In this document: positions 17,870 to 27,147 of the stretch, piece by piece
Numbering within the stretch: the first letter of the stretch is position 1
How the letters are laid out: every line of letters starts with the position of its first letter
The notes under the pieces: model-generated
Told to the model about the DNA's origin: nothing
The model's input: the letters and a program-made list of their open reading frames with translations, nothing else
The model's database searches: none
Source of the DNA: Nocardia takedensis NBRC 100417
Lineage (GTDB): Bacteria; Actinomycetota; Actinomycetes; Mycobacteriales; Mycobacteriaceae
Assembly: GCF_000308695.1 (NCBI RefSeq)
Contig: NZ_BAGG01000123.1
Location: forward strand, 1 to 64,000
Direction: 5' to 3'
Length of the DNA stretch: 64,000 nucleotides
Position numbers and translations under genes: made by a program

Positions 17870-18029
17870 GCGGGCCGCCGCAACGAACGTTTCAGGCCGA
17901 CGCGTTTCGGCAGAGCGCGACGGACCCCGAGTGCGGGAGCGAAACCCCCGGGCGCGCGAAAGCGGGGGTGGGCCTTGTGGGACCACCCCCGCTCGCCGGT
18001 GGGACCGGATCGGGCACCGCCCGGCTGGC

Positions 18030-19178
18030 TCAGGGCCGGGTGAGTGCGGCGTATCGCGCGAGGTGCAAGTCGGTGGAGCCGAATTCGTTCTCGATGGCGG
18101 TGAGGCGTTTGAAGTAGTGGCCGATGGCGAGTTCTTCGGTCATGCCCATCGCGCCGTGCAACTGGACGGCGTTCTGGCCGATGAAGCGGGCCGCGCGGGC
18201 CACGGTGACCTTGGCGGCGGAGATGGAGCGCGCCCTGGCGGCGGGTTCGGCGTCGAGGGCGTGGATCGCGAGGTAGGTGGCGGCGATGGCCTGTTCGAGC
18301 TCCATGTACATGTCGACCATGCGGTGCTGCAATGCCTGGAAGCTGCCGATGGTGACGCCGAACTGCTGGCGCTGTTTGGCGTATTCGAGGGTGTCGGCGA
18401 GGACTTTGCGCATGCCGCCGACGGCTTCGGCGGCGATGGCGGCGATGGCGTCGTCGGTGGTGGCCTCGATGGTGTCCCAGGCCGCGCCTTCGATGCCGAG
18501 CAGCGCGGCGGCGGGCAGGCGCAGGCCCGTGAAGGTGAGGTCGGCGCCGACGCGGTCGTCGATGGTCCGGTAGGGCGCGACGGTGACGCCCGCGGGGGGT
18601 GCGGCGGCGTCGAAGTCGAGCAGGAACAGCGAGATCCCGACCTTGTCGCGGCGTTCCCCGGCGGTGCGGGCGGCGATGATCAGGTGGGTGGCGATGGGGG
18701 CGCTGGTGACGACGATCTTCTCGCCGTCGATGACCCATTCGTCGCCGTCGCGGCGCGCGGTGACGCCGATGTCGTGCTGGGTCTGCCCGGAGGCGGGTTC
18801 GAGTACGGCGAAGGCGGTGCGGGCGTCGCCCGCGACGATCTTGCCGAGGACGTCGTCGGCGCGGTCGCCGCCGGAGCGGTCGAGCAGTCCGCCGCCGACG
18901 ACGACGGTGTCGACGAACGGTTCGACGACGAGCGCGCGGCCGAGTTCTTCGGCGACGACCATCAGTTCGACCGCGCCGCCGCCCATGCCGTCGACCCGTT
19001 CGGGCAGGGTCGCGCCGAGGATGCCGAGTTCTTCGGCGAATCCGCGCCACACGGCGGGCTGCCAGCCGGGTGCGGTCTTGGCCGCGGTGCGGCTCTTCTC
19101 GAGGTCGTAGCGGGCGGCGAGGTAACCGGCGATCGAGTCGCGCAGGAGCTGCTGCTCCTCGGTGAGTGTGAAGTCCAT
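18030..19178 (-). CDS. Acyl-CoA dehydrogenase family protein (FadE)
   Basis: 382 residues from ATG 19178, whose first base is the last base of the preceding stop (TGATG), so it is translationally coupled to the upstream dehydrogenase. It starts MDFTLTEEQQLLRDSIAGYL. The flavin/acyl-binding region is weakly conserved (VLEPASGQTQHDIGVTARRD) and the C-terminal helices are intact (MRKVLADTLEYAKQRQQFG). No clear catalytic Glu at the usual place is evident. Mycobacterial FadE genes often occur as such pairs and form alpha2-beta2 heterotetramers in which one subunit lacks the base. This subunit fits that role; the substrate is unknown. Confidence 0.82.
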   Translation of the reverse strand: MDFTLTEEQQLLRDSIAGYLAARYDLEKSRTAAKTAPGWQPAVWRGFAEELGILGATLPERVDGMGGGAVELMVVAEELGRALVVEPFVDTVVVGGGLLDRSGGDRADDVLGKIVAGDARTAFAVLEPASGQTQHDIGVTARRDGDEWVIDGEKIVVTSAPIATHLIIAARTAGERRDKVGISLFLLDFDAAAPPAGVTVAPYRTIDDRVGADLTFTGLRLPAAALLGIEGAAWDTIEATTDDAIAAIAAEAVGGMRKVLADTLEYAKQRQQFGVTIGSFQALQHRMVDMYMELEQAIAATYLAIHALDAEPAARARSISAAKVTVARAARFIGQNAVQLHGAMGMTEELAIGHYFKRLTAIENEFGSTDLHLARYAALTRP

Positions 19179-20407
19179 CAGAGTCCCAATGCTGCCTTGG
19201 CGAGGATGTTGCGCTGAATTTCGTTGCTGCCCGCGTAGATCGAGCCCGCGCGGTCGTTGAAGTAGCGCAGCGGGGCGACCGCTTGCCATTCCTCGCCGCT
19301 GCGGTAGCCGTCCTCGGGGGCGGTGTACTGGGTGACGGGTCCGCCGGGTTTGGTGATGTGCGGCTGGTAGACCCGGCCGCGCGGCCCGGCGGCGATGAGC
19401 GCGAGTTCGGTGATCTGCTGGCTCAGTTCGGTGCCGAGGATCTTCAGCATCGAGGAGGCGGGGCCGGGGTTCTTGCCCTGGGCCATCTGGGCGAGGGTGC
19501 GGTATTCGAGGATCTCGAGCACTTCGGTGCGGATCCGGGCGTCGGCGAGGCGGCGGGCGAAGGCCGGGTCATCGATGAGCGGTGTGCCGTCGGGGCCGGT
19601 CTGGTCGGCCGCGGCGACGGCGAGGTCTTCGACCTGGACCTGGAGGTAGGGCGAGAGGGCACCGCCGCGTTCGTGCACGAGCAGGTATTTCGCGACGGTC
19701 CAGCCGTCGTCGATCTGGCCGAGCACGTTGGCCTTGGGGACGCGGACGTTGTCGAAGAAGACCTGGTTCTGGACTTCCTCACCGGAGGTCATGACCAGCG
19801 GGCGCACCGAGATGCCCGGGTCGTTCATGTCGATGAGCAGGAAGGTGATGCCCTGTTGTTTGCGTCCGTCGCGGGAGGTGCGGACCAGGCAGAAGATCCA
19901 GTTGGCCTCGGTGGCGTGCGTGGTCCAGATCTTGCTGCCGTTGCAGATGAAGTGGTCGCCGTCGTCGACGGCCGACATCGCCAGCGAGGCCAGGTCGGAG
20001 CCGGCTTCGGGTTCGGAGTAGCCCTGGCAGAAGAAGATCTCGCCGGTGAGGATGCGCGGGAGGTAGTAGTCCTTCTGTTCCGGCGTGCCGAAGGCGATGA
20101 TCGCGGGGGCGACCATCCTGATGCCCATCGGGGACAGTGTGGGCGCGCCGGCGAGCATGGCTTCGCGACCGAAGATGTAGTGCTGGGTCAGGCTCCAGTC
20201 GCAGCCGCCGTGTTCGACCGGCCAGGCGGGCGCGGCCCAGCCGCGCTCGTGCAGGATGTGCTGCCATTCCATGCTGGCTTCGTGGTCGGGGTAGACGCTG
20301 GTGGCCAGTCGTCCGGCACGCCGCAGGTCGGGGGTGAGTTTCTCGTCGAAGAACGCCCTGACCTCGTCTCGAAAGGCCAGGTCGGCCGCTGACCAGTCGT
20401 AATCCAT
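19178..20407 (-). CDS. Acyl-CoA dehydrogenase (FadE), upstream partner
   Basis: 409 residues from ATG 20407 (strong GGAGGGG just upstream). Typical landmarks: CQGYSEPEAGSDLASL (FAD/acyl binding), ICNGSKIWTTHA, QNQVFFDNVRVPKANVLG, the C-terminal YFNDRAGSIYAGSNEIQRNI with the GSNEIQ signature, and an ending ILAKAALGL. This is the more canonical of the coupled pair. A palindromic site lies 37 bases upstream. Together they are likely to act in beta-oxidation of a fatty-acid or sterol side-chain CoA ester; the substrate cannot be read from sequence. Confidence 0.87.
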   Translation of the reverse strand: MDYDWSAADLAFRDEVRAFFDEKLTPDLRRAGRLATSVYPDHEASMEWQHILHERGWAAPAWPVEHGGCDWSLTQHYIFGREAMLAGAPTLSPMGIRMVAPAIIAFGTPEQKDYYLPRILTGEIFFCQGYSEPEAGSDLASLAMSAVDDGDHFICNGSKIWTTHATEANWIFCLVRTSRDGRKQQGITFLLIDMNDPGISVRPLVMTSGEEVQNQVFFDNVRVPKANVLGQIDDGWTVAKYLLVHERGGALSPYLQVQVEDLAVAAADQTGPDGTPLIDDPAFARRLADARIRTEVLEILEYRTLAQMAQGKNPGPASSMLKILGTELSQQITELALIAAGPRGRVYQPHITKPGGPVTQYTAPEDGYRSGEEWQAVAPLRYFNDRAGSIYAGSNEIQRNILAKAALGL

Positions 20408-20443
20408 CTGCCCCTCCGGAGGGTATGCCGCAATGCACAGCTG

Positions 20444-20458
20444 TTGACCGACGGTCAA
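20444..20458. promoter_or_regulatory. TetR-type palindromic operator before the fadE pair
   Basis: TTGACCGACGGTCAA is a perfect 7+1+7 palindrome 37 bases before the ATG of the minus-strand acyl-CoA dehydrogenase pair. Fatty-acid operons of actinobacteria are commonly controlled by TetR repressors through such sites, and TTGACC may double as a -35 box. No TetR gene is in the window, so the repressor would act in trans. Confidence 0.6.
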
Positions 20459-20519
20459 CATGCCTTCCCAATGTAAGACCGGCTTCGCGCGAAATCAAAC
20501 TGAGGCCATATGCCAGCAG

Positions 20520-21137
20520 TTAGGTCTCCCCGGGTCGGCAATCCTCGAAGAACGCTTTGACGTAACCCACCGATTGATACAGGTAGTCGTAGCCCCAGCG
20601 CGGCGCCGACAGCGACGGCCGGGGGTCCACGAACAGCAGGTCACCGTCCCAGCACTTCCCGAGGACGTAGCGGGCGCGCGAGACGTGCGGGGTGAAGGTG
20701 ACCACGATGACCCGCCGCCAATTCTCCGCGCGCGCCCACCGCGCCAGTTCCCGGCCCTCCCCCCTGGTGGTGCGCGGGTCCGGGTCGAAGCAGCGCACCT
20801 CGAAGGAGTAGCCGCCGTGGCAGATCCGGTTCATCCGTGCGCTGCCGTCGTAGGGGTCGGAGAACAGCACCAGCGGCGCGTAGCCCTCGCGAGCCAGTCG
20901 CAACCCGAGTTCCTCGCGACCGTCGTGCGCGCCGCCCAACACCAGGATCGCGTCGGCGGGCGCGGGCGGGTCGACCCGGGGGCGGACATAGACCGGCCAC
21001 AGCGCGACGACGGCCACCGCGACGGCGAGCACACCCGCCGCGCAGGCCAAGACAACTCGACGTCCACGCACGCCGGTGATGCTATCGCCGAAGGTGTTCG
21101 CGCAGGTCGGGACGGTGCGCATACCCGGTGTCGCCAC
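20520..21137 (-). CDS. DUF218 (YdcF/SanA/ElyC-type) membrane-anchored protein
   Basis: Up to 205 residues. A single N-terminal membrane segment (VVLACAAGVLAVAVAVVALW) is followed by the DUF218 core (PADAILVLGGAHDGREELGL, VVTFTPHVSRARYVLGKCW). The start is uncertain: GTG 21137, ATG 21122 and GTG 21071 all precede the membrane segment, and none has a clear ribosome site. The family is linked to envelope or cell-wall barrier function in E. coli; the mechanism is unknown. It is divergent from the UDP-glucose dehydrogenase gene. Confidence 0.7.
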   Translation of the reverse strand: MATPGMRTVPTCANTFGDSITGVRGRRVVLACAAGVLAVAVAVVALWPVYVRPRVDPPAPADAILVLGGAHDGREELGLRLAREGYAPLVLFSDPYDGSARMNRICHGGYSFEVRCFDPDPRTTRGEGRELARWARAENWRRVIVVTFTPHVSRARYVLGKCWDGDLLFVDPRPSLSAPRWGYDYLYQSVGYVKAFFEDCRPGET

Positions 21138-21211
21138 CTGTACACCTGCTGTTGCGTTGACCCTTGCCTCACTGACGCGGCGCGGCCATCGGCGGGGCTT
21201 ACCAATCGATC

Positions 21212-22534
21212 ATGCGATGCACAGTCTTCGGAACCGGGTACCTGGGGGCCACGCACGCGGCGTGCATGGCCGAACTCGGACACGACGTCATCGGGGTGGA
21301 TGTCGACCCCGGCAAGGTGGCGAAGCTGTCCGACGGGGTCGTCCCCTTCTACGAACCCGGACTCGAGGGTGTGCTCAGACGCAACCTCGACGCGGGCCGT
21401 CTGCGCTTCACCACCTCCTACGCCGAAGCCGCCGACCACGCCGAACTGCACTTCCTGGGCGTGGGGACGCCGCAGAAGAAGGGCGAGTACGCGGCGGACC
21501 TGAAATACGTGCACGCCGTGATCGATACGCTCGCGCCGATGCTGGAGCGCCCGTCGGTCGTCATCGGCAAGTCGACCGTCCCGGTCGGCACGGCCGCCGC
21601 GCTCGGCGAACGCGCCAGGGCGCTGGCCCCCGCGCCGGTCGAGGTGGCCTGGAATCCGGAATTCCTGCGCGAGGGCTTCGCGGTGAAGGACACCCTGCGC
21701 CCCGATCGCCTGGTGCTCGGCGTGGACGCCGCCCGACCGGGCGCCGGACAGGTCGAGGAGTTGATCCGCGAGGTCTACGCGGAGTTGATCGCCGCCGAAG
21801 TCCCGTTCCTGCTGACCGATCTGGCCACCGCCGAACTGGTCAAGGTCTCGGCCAACGCCTTCCTCGCGACGAAGATCTCCTTCATCAACGCCGTCTCGGA
21901 GGTCTGCGAGGCCACGGGCGCCGACGTCACCATGCTCGCCGACGCGCTCGGCTACGACGCCCGCATCGGCCGCCGCTTCCTCAACGCCGGACTCGGCTTC
22001 GGCGGCGGATGTCTGCCCAAGGACATCCGCGCGTTCATGGCCCGCTCGGGTGAACTCGGCGCGAACCACGCCGTCGCCTTCCTGCGCGAGGTCGACAACA
22101 TCAACATGCGCCGCCGCACCAAGGTCGTCGACATGGCCGCGCGGGCCTGCGGCGGTTCGCTGCTCGGCGCGAACGTGGCGGTGCTCGGCGCGGCGTTCAA
22201 ACCCGAATCCGACGACGTGCGCGACTCCCCGGCGCTGAACGTGGCGGGCATGATCCAACTGCACGGCGCGGTGGTGACGGTGTACGACCCGAAGGCCCTG
22301 GAGAATTCGCGCCGGGTCTTCCCGACCCTGAACTACGCGACCTCGGTGGCCGAGGCGTGCGACCGCGCGGACGTCGTCCTCGTGCTCACCGAATGGGACG
22401 AGTTCACCGCGCTGCGACCCCGCGACCTGGACCGGGTGGTCCGTACCCGCTCGATCATCGACGGCCGCAACTGTCTCGATCGTGCCACGTGGCGAGAGGC
22501 CGGATGGGTGTACGCCGGACTCGGCACACCGTAG
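21212..22534 (+). CDS. udgA: UDP-glucose 6-dehydrogenase
   Basis: 440 residues. It oxidises UDP-glucose to UDP-glucuronate with two NAD+. The Rossmann motif VFGTGYLGATHAACMAELGH starts at residue 5, the signature GKSTVPVGT is present, and the catalytic Cys267 lies in GGGCLPKD. The C-terminal UDP-binding domain includes AFKPESDDVRDSP. It corresponds to M. tuberculosis Rv0322, which also lies near dcd. The product would feed uronic-acid or pentose-containing envelope glycans. Confidence 0.92.
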   Translation: MRCTVFGTGYLGATHAACMAELGHDVIGVDVDPGKVAKLSDGVVPFYEPGLEGVLRRNLDAGRLRFTTSYAEAADHAELHFLGVGTPQKKGEYAADLKYVHAVIDTLAPMLERPSVVIGKSTVPVGTAAALGERARALAPAPVEVAWNPEFLREGFAVKDTLRPDRLVLGVDAARPGAGQVEELIREVYAELIAAEVPFLLTDLATAELVKVSANAFLATKISFINAVSEVCEATGADVTMLADALGYDARIGRRFLNAGLGFGGGCLPKDIRAFMARSGELGANHAVAFLREVDNINMRRRTKVVDMAARACGGSLLGANVAVLGAAFKPESDDVRDSPALNVAGMIQLHGAVVTVYDPKALENSRRVFPTLNYATSVAEACDRADVVLVLTEWDEFTALRPRDLDRVVRTRSIIDGRNCLDRATWREAGWVYAGLGTP

Positions 22535-22723
22535 AGTTGCTCGCGACGAGAACAGGTTTCCCACGTATTACGGCGATTCGCCTACGACGTGCCGGGAGGC
22601 CGTTGTGATCGGACACAGCGAGGCCGGAGGACCGCATCGGACCGGGTATCGTCCGAGGTGGGCCACCCCGTCCTCGGCGGCGCGGGCTCGCTTGTCGTAA
22701 GCGTGAAACGAGATGGGCAGCTG

Positions 22724-24181
22724 ATGAGTTCGGTACTGGGAATTTCGGTGGGGGCCGGCGCTGTCCGTATGGCGCGGCCGCACGCCGGGACCCCGCACGG
22801 CCACGTCGACCCCCATGTGTTCGATCTCCAGTCACTGCCCGTCCTCGACATGGCCGCGGAGGATCTGGCCGCCGAAGCGGTCGGGATGACCCTCGAGGCC
22901 GTCCCCGACATCGCGGCCACCGCGATCGCCTACCGCAGTGAGCAGCAGGCGCGCTCGGTGCGCGCGGCCATGGCGCGTCAGCAGATCACCAACTACGAAC
23001 TCGTCCCCGAGATCTTCGCCGCGCTCGAATTCGCCCAGTCCACCGGCGATATCCGCGGCATCTCCTCACTGGTGGTCTACGACCTGGGCAGTTCGGGTCT
23101 GTCGGTCAGCGTGGTCGACACCCAGACCCGCGAGGTCGTGCACACCGAGCGCACCAGCGACATCGGCGGCGACTACCTGGATTCGCTGATCCGCGAACAG
23201 CAGATCGCCTCGGGACGCATCGCCCATCCCGCCGACCCGGCCGGTCTGGCCGCGCTGGACGCGCTGTGCCGCGAGGCGAAGGAACAACTGTCGAGCAACA
23301 CCGCGGTCGCGCTGCCCAGCGAACAGGGCTTGGTGCTGTTGGCGCAGGAGAATTTCGAGTCGCTGATCATGCTCGCGATCGAATCCTCCGCGCGGATGGC
23401 CCGCGACGTCATCGTGCGGTCGGATCGGCCCGTGCACGGCGTGCTCGCCATCGGCGGCTGCGCGCGGATCCCGCTGGTCGCCAAGGTTCTCGACCGCTGG
23501 ATGGGCGTGCCGGTGATCGTGCCGCAGAGCCCGGAGACGGTCACGGCGCGCGGCGCGGCGCTGCTGGCGCGTCCGGTGCGTCCGGTCGCCCCCGGTCCGG
23601 CTCCCGCCGCGATGGCCATGGATCAGGACACGCTGTCCCCCGCGTGGCTGTCCGCGCCGCCCAAGAAGGGCAGGCGCAAGCACGGTCTCGCCGCGGACGG
23701 GCGCACCGACGACTGGCCGGGCTACCACGAGACGGACGACTGGCCGGAGCGTCCCCAGCGCGGGCGGGGCCGCGAGGAGGTGTCACCGGAGTGGTTGGCC
23801 GGTGAGCGTTTACGCGGCAAGCGCGAATTCAACGGCGCGGTGCTGACGGTGAGCGCGCTGACCGTGGTGGCCGCGATCGGCCTCGGACTCGGCTACGGCC
23901 CGCAGGTGCTCGAACGCGATTCGCAGAGCAACAGCGACGGGTCCACACCCGCCACCACCTCCAGCGTGCCGCGCACCACTACGCTGGACCCGCAGATCGC
24001 GGTGGCCCCCGCCACCACCACGGAGACCGAGGAGGCCGTGGTGGCCCCACCGCCGCGGCGCACCACCGCCGAGGAACCCGCGCCACCCACCCAGGGCCCG
24101 AACACCTTCGTGGTGCCCGGACTTCCGCCGATCGTCGTCCCGACGATCCCGCCGGAGTTCTTCCCCCAAGCCCCGCGCTGA
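22724..24181 (+). CDS. Third membrane-anchored Hsp70-like protein
   Basis: 485 residues from ATG 22724; the open frame upstream has no coding character. The first ~290 residues keep Hsp70-type strands (SSLVVYDLGSSGLSVSVV, EQLSSNTAVALP, VLAIGGCARIPLVAKVLDRW). The usual N-terminal phosphate-1 loop is poorly conserved (GISVGAGAVRMARP). A basic segment, one membrane helix (AVLTVSALTVVAAIGLGLGY, ~372-392) and a Thr/Pro tail ending in PPIVVPTIPPEFFPQ follow. The layout is the same as in the two genes at 1970 and 6317, but it lies alone, between UDP-glucose dehydrogenase and convergent YibE/F. Confidence 0.78.
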   Translation: MSSVLGISVGAGAVRMARPHAGTPHGHVDPHVFDLQSLPVLDMAAEDLAAEAVGMTLEAVPDIAATAIAYRSEQQARSVRAAMARQQITNYELVPEIFAALEFAQSTGDIRGISSLVVYDLGSSGLSVSVVDTQTREVVHTERTSDIGGDYLDSLIREQQIASGRIAHPADPAGLAALDALCREAKEQLSSNTAVALPSEQGLVLLAQENFESLIMLAIESSARMARDVIVRSDRPVHGVLAIGGCARIPLVAKVLDRWMGVPVIVPQSPETVTARGAALLARPVRPVAPGPAPAAMAMDQDTLSPAWLSAPPKKGRRKHGLAADGRTDDWPGYHETDDWPERPQRGRGREEVSPEWLAGERLRGKREFNGAVLTVSALTVVAAIGLGLGYGPQVLERDSQSNSDGSTPATTSSVPRTTTLDPQIAVAPATTTETEEAVVAPPPRRTTAEEPAPPTQGPNTFVVPGLPPIVVPTIPPEFFPQAPR

Positions 24182-24203
24182 GCCCCGGGTCGATCCTGAC
24201 GTA

Positions 24204-25484
24204 CTACCTCGCGTGCCGGGCACGCCGCGCGGGCGGCGCCTGCACCTGCTGGGTCGAACCCCACGGCCGGGCCAGCAGCACCGCGATCCCCGTGGTCAGC
24301 GGCACCGACAGGGCGAGCGCGATACCGCCGACCGCGGACCGGGTGATCTCGATGGCGACGGCGTCACCGGTGAGCACGTCGCGGATGGAGCGGCCCGCCA
24401 CGCTGAACAGCAGCAGCAGCGGCAGCGCGCCGCCCGCGTAGGCCAGGACCAGGGTGTAGACGGTGCTGGCGATGTGGTCGCGGCCGACGCGCATCGCGGC
24501 GGTGAAGATCTCGCGCCGCGAGGCGTCCTCGTCGATGGCCGCCAACTCGAAGGCCGCCGACGCCTGCGTGATGGTGACGTCGTTGAGCACGCCGAGGGTG
24601 CCGATGATGAAGCCCGCCAACAGCAGTCCGGTGATGCTGACGTGTTCGATGTAGGTGGCGACGTTGGTGTTCTGTTCCTCGGACAGGCCGGTGAGATGGG
24701 TGATCTCGATGGCCACCCAGGACAGCACCGCCGCCAGCAGCATCGAGGTCAGCGTGCCCAGCAGGGCCGAACTGGTCCGCAGGTTCACCCCGTGCGCGAG
24801 ATACAGCACCACGTAGAGGATCAACGCGCCCGCGACCAGCGCGACCGGGACGGCGGGTTTGCCGTCGAGCAGAGCGGGCAGCAGGAAGGTCACCAGCACG
24901 GCGAAGGCGAAGATCAGACCGATCAGCGCGCGCAGGCCGCGCCAGCGCGCGACGGCGATGATGACGACGATGAAGGCGACGACGATCAGTGTCAGCGGGA
25001 GTCCGCGCGAGTAGTCCTCGAAGGAGTACATGGGGGTGCCGTTGGGATCGGCTTGGCGGACCAGGCGGATCTCGTCGCCCGCGCGCAGGTCCGGTTGTCC
25101 CGGGCCGGGCGCGATCTCGAACAGCGTCTTGTTGCCGGTGTGCGGACCGGAGTCGATGGTGATCAGACTCCGCTGGCAGGTGTAGGCGTTGTTGCGGGGC
25201 GCTTCGGGTTTGTCGGCGAAAACCTTGCCGATCGAAGGACTTCCGCACGGACCGACGTCCTGGGCGACGACCGTGCCCGCTTCGGTCTGCACCGCGCCGC
25301 CGCCCGCGTTCTGCATGGGCAGGGGGATGTCGACGTGCTGGGCGCTGGGCCACAGGGCGATGGCCGCGATGACGACGACCACGCCGATCACGGTGAGCAA
25401 CCCGACGACCACGCGCGCGGCGGTCGCGCCGATCGCCAGCGGTTCGGAGTGGTCGTGATGGTGGTGGTGATGGTGATCGGTCAC
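24204..25484 (-). CDS. YibE/F family membrane protein with native poly-His N-terminus
   Basis: 426 residues from GTG 25484 (TAGGAG five bases upstream). Residues 3-13 contain a run of seven His followed by Asp-His. One membrane helix, an outer ~100-residue domain (with a Cys pair) and then seven or more hydrophobic helices follow. The YibE/F signature region is GLLLAGFIIGTLGVLNDVTI. The family consists of multipass proteins of unproven transport function. The His run could bind Zn, Ni or Co, which suggests a metal link, but that is inference. It is convergent with the third Hsp70-like gene. Confidence 0.8.
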   Translation of the reverse strand: MTDHHHHHHHDHSEPLAIGATAARVVVGLLTVIGVVVVIAAIALWPSAQHVDIPLPMQNAGGGAVQTEAGTVVAQDVGPCGSPSIGKVFADKPEAPRNNAYTCQRSLITIDSGPHTGNKTLFEIAPGPGQPDLRAGDEIRLVRQADPNGTPMYSFEDYSRGLPLTLIVVAFIVVIIAVARWRGLRALIGLIFAFAVLVTFLLPALLDGKPAVPVALVAGALILYVVLYLAHGVNLRTSSALLGTLTSMLLAAVLSWVAIEITHLTGLSEEQNTNVATYIEHVSITGLLLAGFIIGTLGVLNDVTITQASAAFELAAIDEDASRREIFTAAMRVGRDHIASTVYTLVLAYAGGALPLLLLFSVAGRSIRDVLTGDAVAIEITRSAVGGIALALSVPLTTGIAVLLARPWGSTQQVQAPPARRARHAR

Positions 25485-25666
25485 CGGGCTCCTACCTGTC
25501 CGTCGCATGCCCCGGGGAGCATCTACCGCAGGAGAGCTTAAAGGATTTCATTTTCAAGATCGCGAACAACGAGTGCTCGGCGGGGCCGCGGATTCGTTCG
25601 AGAAAAAGAATCGGGAGGGGGCGGCGGAGAGCAGGGGGATGTCTCCGCCGCCCACAGGCCGGCGGC

Positions 25667-25729
25667 CCAGGGGGGGTAGGCGGCCGGGCCCGAGGTCACC
25701 TTGTCCAGGGGGGGTAGGACAACGTGACC
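25667..25729. repeat. G7 direct repeats and long hairpin between alaA and the YibE/F gene
   Basis: An identical 14-mer CCAGGGGGGGTAGG occurs at 25667-25680 and 25705-25718. The second copy sits in the loop of an inverted repeat: GGTCACCTTGTCC (25694-25706) pairs with 25717-25729 with one mismatch. On the minus strand this follows alaA and precedes the YibE/F gene, so it may terminate the first or regulate the second. The remaining 25485-25870 sequence shows no gene. Confidence 0.5.
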
Positions 25730-25870
25730 GGGCACTCGAGGTGCCGAGAGCTACTGTACACAAAAGTTGAAGTTTTTCGCTAGCCCACCAGCAAAACTCG
25801 CGCCAATCTCAACATCGAGTCTGTTTCTACCCCCTAAGCAGGGCGCTCCGAGGGCCCCCGGCCGCTGTCC

Positions 25871-27118
25871 CTACTGCCGGTAACTCGCCAGGAAATTGCC
25901 GAACCGCTCGATCGCGACCGCCAGATCCCGTGCCCAGGGCAAGGTCACGATCCGCAGGTGATCGTGATGCGGCCAGTTGAAGCCGGTGCCCTGCACCATC
26001 AGGATCTTCTCCTGCAACAGCAGATCCAGGATCAACTTCGAATCGTCGTGGATCTCGTACACATTCGGATCCAACCGGGGGAACGCGTACAGCGCGCCCT
26101 TGGGTTTCACGCAGGAGACGCCCGGGATCATGTTCAACCGCTCGTAGGCGACATCGCGCTGCTCGAGCAGTCGACCGCCCGGCAGGATCAGATCCTCGAT
26201 GCTCTGATGACCGCCCAGCGCGACCTGGATCGCGTGCTGCGCGGGCACATTCGGACACAACCGCGAGGAGGCCAGCAGATCGATGCCCTCCAGGAAACCG
26301 GCCGCGTGCTCCTTGGGCCCGGTGATCGCCAACCAGCCCGACCGGTACCCCGCCACCCGGTACGCCTTGGACAGGCCGTTGAAGGTCAGACACAGCAGGT
26401 CGGGGGCCATCGTCGCCAGCGAGATGTGCTTGGCGTCGTCGTAGAGGATCTTGTCGTAGATCTCGTCGGCCAACAGCAGCAGTTGATGCTTGCGCGCCAG
26501 ATCCGCGACCTGCTGGAGCACCTCCGCCGAGTACACCGCGCCCGTCGGATTGTTCGGATTGATCACCAGCAGCGCCTTGGTGCGCTCGGTGATCTTCGAT
26601 TCGATGTCGGCGATATCGGGCTGCCACCCGTTGGACTCGTCGCACAGGTAGTGCACGGGGGTGCCGCCGGCCAGACTGGTCATCGCCGTCCACAGCGGAT
26701 AGTCCGGCGCGGGGATCAATACCTCGTCGCCGTTGTCCAACAGCGCCTGCATGGTGATCGTGATCAGCTCGGAGACGCCGTTGCCCAGGTAGACGCTGTC
26801 CACGTCCAGGTCGGGGAAGCCCGGCACCAACTCGTAGCGGGTCACGATCGCGCGCCGCGCGGGCAGGATGCCCTTGGACTCGGAGTAGCCCTGGGCGTAG
26901 GGCAGGGCCGCGATGATGTCGCGCATGATCACGTCGGGGGCCTCGAACCCGAACGGCGCGGGATTGCCGATGTTCAGTTTGAGGATCCGGTGCCCCTCGG
27001 CCTCGAGCCGTGCCGCCTGCGCGTGTACCGGTCCACGGATCTCGTAGACGACGTTCTGCAACTTCGTGGACTGTTCCAGCACACGGGGCGGTAGATGACT
27101 CGGGCTCACCCGTCCCAT
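25871..27118 (-). CDS. alaA: Alanine/glutamate-pyruvate aminotransferase (AlaA; AspC of mycobacteria)
   Basis: 415 residues if started at ATG 27118. A GTG at 27151 lies inside the upstream tandem repeat and is unlikely; GTG 27109 is possible. It is a fold-type I PLP enzyme: ELITITMQALLD, the PDYPLW substrate-loop region, INPNNPTGAVYS, ADEIYDKILYD, and the PLP lysine in LSKAYRVAGYRSGW (Lys251). It closely resembles M. tuberculosis Rv0337c and E. coli AlaA (SKLQNVVYEIRGPV near the start). It should interconvert pyruvate and glutamate with alanine and 2-oxoglutarate. Confidence 0.9.
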   Translation of the reverse strand: MGRVSPSHLPPRVLEQSTKLQNVVYEIRGPVHAQAARLEAEGHRILKLNIGNPAPFGFEAPDVIMRDIIAALPYAQGYSESKGILPARRAIVTRYELVPGFPDLDVDSVYLGNGVSELITITMQALLDNGDEVLIPAPDYPLWTAMTSLAGGTPVHYLCDESNGWQPDIADIESKITERTKALLVINPNNPTGAVYSAEVLQQVADLARKHQLLLLADEIYDKILYDDAKHISLATMAPDLLCLTFNGLSKAYRVAGYRSGWLAITGPKEHAAGFLEGIDLLASSRLCPNVPAQHAIQVALGGHQSIEDLILPGGRLLEQRDVAYERLNMIPGVSCVKPKGALYAFPRLDPNVYEIHDDSKLILDLLLQEKILMVQGTGFNWPHHDHLRIVTLPWARDLAVAIERFGNFLASYRQ

Positions 27119-27147
27119 CGTGCCATCCCACGCAAGTGTGTTCCGGC

